A stretch of 32,088 nucleotides of DNA from Planctomycetota bacterium (GTDB lineage Bacteria; Planctomycetota; B15-G4), in contig JAJDEQ010000071.1 in assembly GCA_029259695.1 (NCBI GenBank), positions 1 through 32,088 on the forward strand, in the 5' to 3' direction. The first letter of the stretch is position 1, and every line of letters starts with the position of its first letter. A program made the position numbers and the translations under genes. This document shows, piece by piece, positions 26,026-32,088 of this stretch. The notes under the pieces are model-generated. The model was not told the origin of the DNA, ran no database searches, and was given only the letters and a program-made list of their open reading frames with translations.

Positions 26026-27227
26026 GCGGCCCGCGCGTCCTGGCCCTGACCCACTCGCTCTCCGGTGTGGACGGCGTCGGTGTCTACGCCTGCTCGACCC
26101 TGCGCTACCTCGTGCCGCGCTGCGCCCGGGTCGAGGTCTTCGTCGGTCGCGGCCACCGGGGCTACTCCGAGGGCCTGCCCCACGCCGACAACCTGTCGAT
26201 CCACCCGGTGCTGCCGATCGGTCACGTGCCGCTCGTGAGCCTGCCGCGCATGGCCTGGTTGCTGCTCAGTTCGCTGCCGATGCTGGTGCGGGCCGCCGGG
26301 CGCGCGGATGTGATCCACAGCTTCGCCGACTACCCGCTGGGGTTCGTCGCGACGCTCGTGGGCCGCATGACCGGCAAGCCGGTGGTCGTGAGCGGACACG
26401 GCACGTACTCCGTGGCGCCGCTCGAACTCCGCGGCCACGGGCGCCTCATGCGCTGGATGTTCCGGCGGGCCGATCGCTTCCTGATGGGTGCCGAGTTCGC
26501 GTTGAAGCAGGTGCGTCGGCACGTCGAGCCGCACGGAGCGGAGGTCGTTCCCTACGGCTGCGTGCCGTCCGACTACGACGCCGTGCGTGCGCGGAACGAG
26601 TTGCCCGACGTGCCCGAGCCGTACGTGTTGTGCGTGGGTGAGGTCAAGCAACGCAAGGGCTACGCGTTCTCCGTGCCGGCGTTCCTGGAGGCCTGGGCCG
26701 GCAGACCGCACGTGCACTACGCCGTGGTGGGGCGCTTCGACCCCGAGGGCTCTTACTACCGCAGGCTGGTGGAGCAGATCGAAGCCGCCGGCGCCGGCGA
26801 TCACGTGCACTTCCTGGGCAACGTGAGCGAGGCGCGCAAGGTGGCCCTGATGCGCGGCTGCCACGCGTTCATGCTCACACCGGTCACCAGTGACGAAGGC
26901 GGCTTCGAGGCCTTCGGGCTCGTGTTCCTCGAGGCCGGCGCGGCCGGGCGACCGGTGGTGGGCTGCTTCGACAGCGGCGCCGAGGATGCCATCACCGAGG
27001 GGGAGAACGGATTCCTGCGCGCGCGGGACGACACGTCCGGGCTCGCCCAAGCGCTGGTGACGCTGTTCGACGACGAGGCCCTGGCGGACCGCATGGGTCG
27101 CGCCGGACGGGCGCGCGCCGAGGGACAGACCTGGGAGCGGGCGGCGGCGCGAGTGCGCGCCATCTACGGCGAACTGATCGATGCCTCCGTGGACGAGTCA
27201 CCCGCGGTGGCGGACAGCTCCGCCTGA
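26022..27227 (+). CDS. Glycosyltransferase family 4 protein
   Basis: A 401-residue predicted GT-B transferase. GTG lies in the GTGA overlap with the preceding stop; the actual initiation codon is inferred from the overlap chain. VLALTHSLSGVDGVGVYACS at the N-terminus is the acceptor-side glycine loop. DVIHSFADYPLGFVATLVGR and VVVSGHGTYSVAP follow. The donor half shows YVLCVGEVKQRKGYAFSVPAFLEA, VHYAVVGRFDPEGSYYRRLVE and a full E-x7-E motif in SDEGGFEAFGLVFLEAGAAGRPVVG. This is the best-conserved GT4 active site in the locus. It is cytoplasmic. The next gene, a flippase, starts one base into its stop (TGATG), which suggests that this transferase acts just before the lipid-linked product is flipped. 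Specificity unknown. Confidence 0.92.
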   Translation: MSGPRVLALTHSLSGVDGVGVYACSTLRYLVPRCARVEVFVGRGHRGYSEGLPHADNLSIHPVLPIGHVPLVSLPRMAWLLLSSLPMLVRAAGRADVIHSFADYPLGFVATLVGRMTGKPVVVSGHGTYSVAPLELRGHGRLMRWMFRRADRFLMGAEFALKQVRRHVEPHGAEVVPYGCVPSDYDAVRARNELPDVPEPYVLCVGEVKQRKGYAFSVPAFLEAWAGRPHVHYAVVGRFDPEGSYYRRLVEQIEAAGAGDHVHFLGNVSEARKVALMRGCHAFMLTPVTSDEGGFEAFGLVFLEAGAAGRPVVGCFDSGAEDAITEGENGFLRARDDTSGLAQALVTLFDDEALADRMGRAGRARAEGQTWERAAARVRAIYGELIDASVDESPAVADSSA

Positions 27228-28567
27228 TGGTGAGGCGCCTGCTGCGGACGAAGCTCGTCCAGGACACCCTCGTGCTGCAGGCCGCCTCGTTCCTGCAGGC
27301 CGGCACGTACTTCCTGACCTCGATCTGGATCGCCGAATACCTGGGCAAGGCGGGGCTGGGGCGTTGGGACTTCGCGCGCAGCCTGTTCCTGTTCTCGTTC
27401 TTCCTGGTGACCATGGGCGTCGGCAACGCGACCGTGGCGCGTTACAGCCGGGCGTTGGCGGCCCAGGATCCCAAGCGCTGCATCGAATCGCTCGCGGCGC
27501 TGCTCAAGGTGGGCGGCGTGGCCTTCGTGGCCGTGATGCTGCTGGGCTTCTTCGTCCTGCCGAACTTCAGCGTCTGGTGGACGGGTGATCGCGAGGTCGG
27601 CGTGCTGGCCTGGGTGCTGTGCAGCGCGGGGCTGTTCGAGGTGCTGCGCACGCTGGCCCAGGCGGCGCTGGTCGGCGCGCGCCAGATGTTCCGCTTCGCG
27701 CGCTTCGACATCACCAACAACCTGGTGCGCTTCGGGCTGATCTACGCGGTGACGCGGACCGGCTACGGCATCGAAGGCATCGCCGCGGTGTTCATGCTGC
27801 ACCTGGTGATCGGTGGCGTGCTGGGGCTCTACGCCTACAACCGGGCGCACCACTGGGTCGAGCCCAAGCTGGCGCCGCCGCCCCTGGGCCAGGTCTTCGC
27901 GGCCGTGCCGCGCTCGTCGCTGCGTTCGCTGTTCGGGATGACGTTCTTCCTGGGCATCAACAAGGGCTTCAACGATCTGCTGCCGCGCTACGGGGGCGTG
28001 CTCATCGCGGGCCACTCGTTCGCCGACAACGGGGCCTTCACCGTGGCCTGGGTCATCACCTGGGGTTTCGCCCAGATGGTGGGCGGCGTGAACCGGGCCC
28101 TGCTGCCCGCCCTCGGATTCAAGATCGGGAACTCAGGAGTTCCCTTCGAGCAGCTCGGCAGGACCTTCAAGCGCGTGACCTTGGCGTCGGGTTGCACCTT
28201 CGCCCTGCTCAATGCGGCCATCATTCCCTTCGTGCCCTGGATCCTGAGCACGTTCTACGGCCAGTCCTTCGCGGACAGCTGGCCGCTGTTCCTGGGCCTG
28301 GTGGTGGGCAACTTCTTCATCGGCTTCGGGGCCGTGATCGAGCCGTTCTACATCTACGCGGGCCGTCTGAAGCTCTTCACGGTGGCCAACCTCGTGTGGT
28401 GCGGAGCCTGGGTCGTGGCGACGACTTCAATCTCGGACGCCTTCGGGCCGAAAGGTGTAGCAGTCGCCCTGGGCCTGCTCCGGCTCTTCGTCGTTTTTCA
28501 TCTGGTATATATATGGCGGTATTTCCGCCACAGGGCCCCGTTGGCTGCTCAGGACCCACCTCCATGA
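27227..28567 (+). CDS. Lipid-linked oligosaccharide flippase (Wzx/MVF-like)
   Basis: A 446-residue protein with about 12 to 14 hydrophobic segments and no soluble domain, matching the polysaccharide flippase (Wzx/RfbX, MOP superfamily) size and layout. MVRRLLRTKLVQDTLVLQAASFLQAGTYFL at the start and the paired helices around GVGNATVARYS, GLFEVLRTLAQAALVGARQMFRFARFDI and NFFIGFGAVIEPFYIYAGRLKLF are characteristic. It is predicted to move an undecaprenyl-linked glycan across the membrane. ATG overlaps the preceding stop. The last ~90 bases differ from the rest: they are AT-rich, use the rare ATA codon (28511-28513) and hold an extended -10 motif. The downstream radical SAM gene overlaps as ATGA. 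No Wzy polymerase gene is recognised nearby, though the 17407 protein is a candidate. Confidence 0.9.
   Translation: MVRRLLRTKLVQDTLVLQAASFLQAGTYFLTSIWIAEYLGKAGLGRWDFARSLFLFSFFLVTMGVGNATVARYSRALAAQDPKRCIESLAALLKVGGVAFVAVMLLGFFVLPNFSVWWTGDREVGVLAWVLCSAGLFEVLRTLAQAALVGARQMFRFARFDITNNLVRFGLIYAVTRTGYGIEGIAAVFMLHLVIGGVLGLYAYNRAHHWVEPKLAPPPLGQVFAAVPRSSLRSLFGMTFFLGINKGFNDLLPRYGGVLIAGHSFADNGAFTVAWVITWGFAQMVGGVNRALLPALGFKIGNSGVPFEQLGRTFKRVTLASGCTFALLNAAIIPFVPWILSTFYGQSFADSWPLFLGLVVGNFFIGFGAVIEPFYIYAGRLKLFTVANLVWCGAWVVATTSISDAFGPKGVAVALGLLRLFVVFHLVYIWRYFRHRAPLAAQDPPP
28503..28511 (+). promoter_or_regulatory. Extended -10 motif inside the end of the flippase gene
   Basis: TGGTATATA (TGn followed by TATATA) at 28503-28511, 52 bases before the radical SAM ATG, lies in an AT island (about 28486-28530) that is sharply unlike the surrounding GC-rich coding sequence. 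No good -35 is seen, but extended -10 promoters do not need one. It would allow separate expression of the radical SAM gene. Confidence 0.45.
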
Positions 28568-30033
28568 CCGCTTCATCCACCGACGCCGCATCGGCCGACA
28601 CCAAGCCGATGACGGGCAAGAAGATCGTCTTGATGTACGTGACCCCTCCGGGTCAGGACGACTTCTTCATCGCCATGCCGCTGGGCATCATCTACCTGGG
28701 CGCGATCCTGCGTGAAGCCGGCGCCGACGTCGAGTGCTGCGACGAGCGCGTGTGCACCGAGGCCGAGGTCGAGAACTTCATCCAGAAGGCCGACATCCTG
28801 GGCCTCTCGGCGCTGACGCCGCACGTGCAGCGGGCGATCCGCTATGCGCAGAAGGCCAAGCAGCTCAACCCCGACGTGATCACCGTCATGGGCGGGCCGC
28901 ACGCCACCGTCGACGTGGACACGTTCCTCGACAGCGGCGCCATGGACTACGTCATCGGCGGCGAGGCCGAGGACTCGATCATCGACTTCATGCGCGGCGT
29001 CGAAGAGGGCCCCGAGGGCGTCAAGCATGTGCCCGGCATCGCCTTCGACCGGCCCGACGGCAAGCGCCACAACAACTCGCAGCCGCCGCTGATCAAGGAC
29101 CTCGACCGCATCCCGTTCCCGGCCTGGGAGATGCTGCCCTTCGATCGCTACGCGGCGATGAACAAGGAGCGGCTGTTCTACATCTTCACCAGCCGCGGCT
29201 GTCCCTTCCGCTGCGTCTTCTGCCAGAAGGAGCTCACCGGCCGCGGCTTCCGCACGCGCTCGGTCGACGACATCCTCAATGAGCTGCAGGAGATCCACGA
29301 CAAGTACCAGCCGGGCAACGTGCTGTTCATCGACGAGCTGTTCACGTGCCAGAAGAAGCGCGTGTACGAGATCTGCGAGGGCATCATCGAGCGCGGGCTC
29401 AAGCTCAACATGTCGTGCGAGACGCGCGTCGACATGCTCGACTACGACATGGCGCGCACGATGAAGCGCGCCGGGTTCAACCGCATGTACTTCGGCGTCG
29501 AGTCGGGCAGCCAGCGCAGCCTCGACACGCTCGTGAAGGACTACAAGGCCGAGAAGGTCGTGGAGGCCCTCAAGATCAGTCGCCGCGCGGGCATCTGGAC
29601 CAAGGTGTTCCTGATCGTCGGCACGCCGAAGGAGACGATGGAGGACATCGAGGAGACCGCGCGCGTGATGCGCGAGGCCATGCCCGATCGCATCCGCACG
29701 TCGCTCTTCAACCCGCTCACGGCCACGGCGAGCTTCGAGCAGTTCAAGGACCGCATCGACCCGTCGCTGGTGAAGACGGAGTACGTGGACAGCGATCGTT
29801 CCCCGTACATCCACGAGAACTTCGACAACGACGCGCTCAACCGGATCAAGCGCAGCCTGGTCGAGGACTACGAGGCCTGGTACGAGGCGGGCCCTGCCCG
29901 CCGTCGCCGCTTCCTGTCCCGCATCCAGTACTACATCGAGAATCCGGACGAGGGCAAGGCGCGGCTGGCCCGCGCGCTGAGCTTCGGCAAGATCAAGGCG
30001 CCGGCGGCCATGGGTCCCGGGCCCGAGATTTGA
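28564..30033 (+). CDS. B12-binding radical SAM protein
   Basis: A 489-residue enzyme. Residues ~20-150 are a cobalamin-binding-type Rossmann domain (IAMPLGIIYLGAILREAGADV, ADILGLSALTPHVQRAI, VITVMGGPHATVD, MDYVIGGEAED). The classical DxHxxG ligand motif is absent, as in many class B radical SAM proteins. PFPAWEMLPFDRY (185-196) leads to the radical SAM cluster motif C213-x3-C217-x2-C220 (SRGCPFRCVFCQKEL) and a TIM-barrel with FIDELFTCQ, VESGSQRSLDTLVK and FLIVGTPKETMED. Such enzymes methylate or rearrange unactivated carbons. Here a methyl transfer to, or modification of, the glycan or its lipid carrier is a reasonable inference from context only. It ends the six-gene overlapping chain, starts with ATGA, and may also have its own promoter at 28503. 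ATG 28609 is an alternative start. Confidence 0.92.
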   Translation: MTASSTDAASADTKPMTGKKIVLMYVTPPGQDDFFIAMPLGIIYLGAILREAGADVECCDERVCTEAEVENFIQKADILGLSALTPHVQRAIRYAQKAKQLNPDVITVMGGPHATVDVDTFLDSGAMDYVIGGEAEDSIIDFMRGVEEGPEGVKHVPGIAFDRPDGKRHNNSQPPLIKDLDRIPFPAWEMLPFDRYAAMNKERLFYIFTSRGCPFRCVFCQKELTGRGFRTRSVDDILNELQEIHDKYQPGNVLFIDELFTCQKKRVYEICEGIIERGLKLNMSCETRVDMLDYDMARTMKRAGFNRMYFGVESGSQRSLDTLVKDYKAEKVVEALKISRRAGIWTKVFLIVGTPKETMEDIEETARVMREAMPDRIRTSLFNPLTATASFEQFKDRIDPSLVKTEYVDSDRSPYIHENFDNDALNRIKRSLVEDYEAWYEAGPARRRRFLSRIQYYIENPDEGKARLARALSFGKIKAPAAMGPGPEI

Positions 30034-30064
30034 TCGCTCGGGGATCCTGACCCGACGTCCACGA

Positions 30065-30080
30065 CCCGCCTGCGTGCGGG
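30065..30080 (+). terminator. Small hairpin after the radical SAM gene
   Basis: CCCGC (30065-30069) and GCGGG (30076-30080) form a 5-bp stem around a 6-base loop, 32 bases past the stop, in the 148-bp gap that ends the overlapping gene chain. The stem is short and lacks a T-tract. Weak terminator candidate; the chain may read through. Confidence 0.25.
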
Positions 30081-30181
30081 CGCACGACGCGCTCGAACGG
30101 GGCCCTTCCGGCGGCTCGGGCGGGCATTGTTGCCGCTGGACGGTTGAGTCGGACGCTCCCCGAGGCGACAACACGGCGCTC

Positions 30182-31429
30182 ATGCGGATCCTCGTCGCGA
30201 ACGACCTCTACGGGCACTCGTCCGCCGCCGGTGTGGCGGTGCGCATGGCCGAGGGTCTGGCCGCCCGTGGTCACGACGTGGCGTTCCTGGCGACGACCAC
30301 CGACCCGTCCGCCGCCGGCCGCTTCGACGAGGGTGGCGTGGTCGTGCACGTCGAGCACGTGCCGGCCTACAACCTGCGCTGGCGGGCCTACCGCAGTCTC
30401 GACAATCCCGCCGGGGTCGCGGCCATGACGCGCGTGGTCGAGGACTGGCGCCCCGACGTGGTGCACGTGCACAACCTGCACATCCACCTGAGCTACGCCT
30501 GCCTGGCGGTCGCGCGACGGGGCGGCGCCAAGGTGGTGCTGCACGTGCACGACGCCATGCCGGTCTGCCATCAGAAGCTGTTCTGCCATCTCGACGAGCG
30601 CATCGCGCCGGGCGATCCGGTGGCCTATCGCAACGGTCCGGTGAAGTGCGCGCTGTGTGTGCGCGGTCGCTACAACCCCCGCCGCAACGGCACGATCCGC
30701 CGGGTGTTGGGCCGGGACGTGGACCGGCTCGTGGCCGTGTCTGACGAGATGGGTCGGATGCTGGGCGACAACGGGATCGGGCCGGCGCGCACGATCAGCA
30801 ACGGGATCCCGCTGGATGTCGACGAGCCCGATCCGTCGGTGGTCGAGGGGCTGCGCCGGAGGTTGGGACTGGAGGGGGCGCGGGTCGTCTTCTACGGGGG
30901 CCGCCTCGATCGCCTCAAGGGCGGGCTGGAACTGGTCCGGGCCCTGGAGCAGGTGCGCCGGGACGTGCCCAACGCGGTGCTGCTCACGGTGGGCGAGGCG
31001 CTGCCCGGCTTCTACGAGGAGCTGGTGACCCTTTCCCGGCGGCTGGGCATGGCCGACCTGCTGGTCTCCGCCGGCTGGCTGGGCGGCGAGGAACTGGCGG
31101 CCGCCTACCGTCTGGCCGACGTGGTCGCCACGCCGTCCCTGTGCTTCGAGTCGTTCGGGCTGGTGAACGCCGAAGCCATGCGTGCCGGGCGCCCGGTGGT
31201 GGCCTCCATGTGGGGCGGGCCCTCCGAGGTGGTGGAGCACGGAGTGACGGGATTCCTGGTCAACCCGTTGCACGTGGGCCGCCTGGCGGGTCACATCATC
31301 GAACTGCTCCGCGACCGCCGGCTCGCCGATCGCATGGGTGCGGCCGGCCGCCGGCGGGTTGCCGAGCGGTTCGGGACCGAGCGCCAGCTCGATCAGGTCG
31401 AAGATCTCTACAGGGAACTCGTGGCATGA
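30182..31429 (+). CDS. Glycosyltransferase family 4 protein with cysteine-rich insert
   Basis: A 415-residue GT-B transferase. MRILVANDLYGHSSAAGVAV is the N-terminal acceptor loop; VVHVHNLHIHLSYACLA is mid N-domain. A Cys-rich segment, HVHDAMPVCHQKLFCHLDE and KCALCVRG (about residues 122-163), has four cysteines spaced like those of other GT4 enzymes that may bind a metal there. RVVFYGGRLDRLKGGLELV and the E-x7-E motif in CFESFGLVNAEAMRAGRPVVA form the donor side. ATG 30182 is chosen because it starts the conserved MRILV strand; the 36 codons of in-frame sequence upstream lack coding character, and no strong Shine-Dalgarno is seen. The next gene starts at ATGA over its stop. Probably acts on the same glycan; specificity unknown. 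Confidence 0.9.
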   Translation: MRILVANDLYGHSSAAGVAVRMAEGLAARGHDVAFLATTTDPSAAGRFDEGGVVVHVEHVPAYNLRWRAYRSLDNPAGVAAMTRVVEDWRPDVVHVHNLHIHLSYACLAVARRGGAKVVLHVHDAMPVCHQKLFCHLDERIAPGDPVAYRNGPVKCALCVRGRYNPRRNGTIRRVLGRDVDRLVAVSDEMGRMLGDNGIGPARTISNGIPLDVDEPDPSVVEGLRRRLGLEGARVVFYGGRLDRLKGGLELVRALEQVRRDVPNAVLLTVGEALPGFYEELVTLSRRLGMADLLVSAGWLGGEELAAAYRLADVVATPSLCFESFGLVNAEAMRAGRPVVASMWGGPSEVVEHGVTGFLVNPLHVGRLAGHIIELLRDRRLADRMGAAGRRRVAERFGTERQLDQVEDLYRELVA

Positions 31430-32088
31430 GAGGTCACCCGCGCATCCTGCTCGTCGTCGTCCGTGGCGCCGAACGCCCGGCTGGGTTGGCGAGTTCCGAG
31501 CTGCCTTCGCTGCCGCCCCGCGACGCGGCCGCTGCGGCGGCTCGCATGCTCACCCTGGGCGCCGAAGTGCGCGTGATCGAGCAGGAGGGTGAGCGCATCG
31601 CCGACCGGGTCGTGCGCCGCGAGGCGCGCCTGTGGCGTGCCGACCTCGTCTTGTTGTACGTGGGCGGCAGCCGCGTCGCGCGCAACCCGGTGCCGGACAC
31701 GTCGCGCCTGGCGGGGCTGCTCAAGGGCTGGGAGGACGCGCGCCCGATCGCCGTGTGCGGACCGCTGGGCGAGGCCTACCCGGAGGAGGTGCTGGCGGGG
31801 TTCCCGCGCCTCGACGGTGTGCTGGCCGGCGTGGTCACCCAGGAGCTGGTCGACGCCGTGGCGCGTTCCAGCGCATCCGGGCTCGACGTGGACGACGTGC
31901 CGGGTTTCCATCGGCGCGGAGGCGGCACGGCGCTGCCGGCGGCGCCGGACCACGAGCACGAGCTGATGCCGGCCTGGCACCTCCTGCCGCTCGAGGCCTA
32001 CCGCCCGGTGGGAGCGGATGGTCGCCGGCTGGTGGGGGTCCTGGACGGCGCCAACGAGCCCGCGCGCACGCTGGCCGTCGTCACCCAC
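31426..32088 (+). CDS. Partial, diverged B12-binding radical SAM-like protein (runs off window)
   Basis: An open frame of 221 codons with no stop, starting at ATG in an ATGA overlap with the preceding gene. Its frame is continuous to the window end. The sequence parallels the cobalamin-binding half of the radical SAM protein at 28564: an LLVVV strand, LPPRDAAAAAARMLTLGAEV, RADLVLLYVGGSR, IAVCGPLGEAYPEEVLAGFPRLDGVLAGV (where the other has MGGPHATVDVDTFLDSGAMDYVIGG) and PAWHLLPLEAYRPV (PAWEMLPFDRYAAM). The CxxxCxxC part would lie beyond the window, so the radical SAM call is an inference from this resemblance. The B12-contact residues look diverged. A second such enzyme beside the glycan genes is noteworthy. 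Confidence 0.65.
   Translation, partial: MRGHPRILLVVVRGAERPAGLASSELPSLPPRDAAAAAARMLTLGAEVRVIEQEGERIADRVVRREARLWRADLVLLYVGGSRVARNPVPDTSRLAGLLKGWEDARPIAVCGPLGEAYPEEVLAGFPRLDGVLAGVVTQELVDAVARSSASGLDVDDVPGFHRRGGGTALPAAPDHEHELMPAWHLLPLEAYRPVGADGRRLVGVLDGANEPARTLAVVTH

Noticed and set aside
28573..30183. A 536-codon minus-strand open frame opposite the radical SAM gene
   Set aside because: The plus strand has a full B12-binding and C-x3-C-x2-C radical SAM protein; the antisense product has no domain.

Overview
The window is G+C-rich (about 70 % by eye) bacterial chromosome with a free-living, probably Gram-negative gene content. I favour a high-GC Planctomycetota-like organism. The grounds are an HU-type protein with a lysine-rich N-terminal tail and a PFTGEEM-type C-terminus, an abundance of alkaline-phosphatase/sulfatase-superfamily membrane proteins, and surface-glycan genes with no phage or plasmid genes. 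This is an inference; Myxococcota or another high-GC phylum is not excluded. I see no CRISPR array, insertion sequence or integrase.

Region 1 (1-10787) is acyl-CoA/acetate catabolism. A partial small membrane protein lies at the left edge. The glyoxylate-shunt pair malate synthase (aceB) and isocitrate lyase (aceA) is on the minus strand. Divergent from it is a RamB/PrpR-like (ScfR family) regulator. The regulator is followed on the plus strand by a FadN-type hydroxyacyl-CoA dehydrogenase/enoyl-CoA hydratase fusion, a thiolase and a long-chain acyl-CoA ligase. Together these activate fatty acids, cut them to acetyl-CoA, and save the carbon through glyoxylate. The shared 299-bp regulatory gap is AT-rich and dense in dyads and TGTAAA repeats.

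Region 2 (10788-13068) holds a tRNA-Leu(UAA) in a gene-poor stretch, an HU-like nucleoid protein with a recognisable promoter and a strong downstream hairpin, and an alpha/beta hydrolase of the KANL3/TEX30 type.

Region 3 (13196-32088) is a surface-glycan assembly locus. Two overlapping glycosyltransferases and a probable alpha-toroid protein form one plus-strand group. Facing it on the minus strand is a roughly 1100-residue polytopic protein with a degenerate sulfatase-like domain. Divergent from that is a chain of six genes, all overlapping stop-to-start: a membrane alkaline-phosphatase-superfamily enzyme with a Thr nucleophile, a GT4, a GT-C membrane glycosyltransferase, another GT4, a lipid-linked oligosaccharide flippase, and a B12-binding radical SAM enzyme. 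After a short gap come another GT4 and the start of what looks like a second, diverged B12-binding radical SAM protein that runs off the window.

The most unusual part is this last locus: glycan synthesis and export joined to B12/radical SAM chemistry, with an apparently active and an apparently dead alkaline-phosphatase-superfamily membrane protein encoded divergently. An AT-rich island with an extended -10 promoter motif sits inside the end of the flippase gene.
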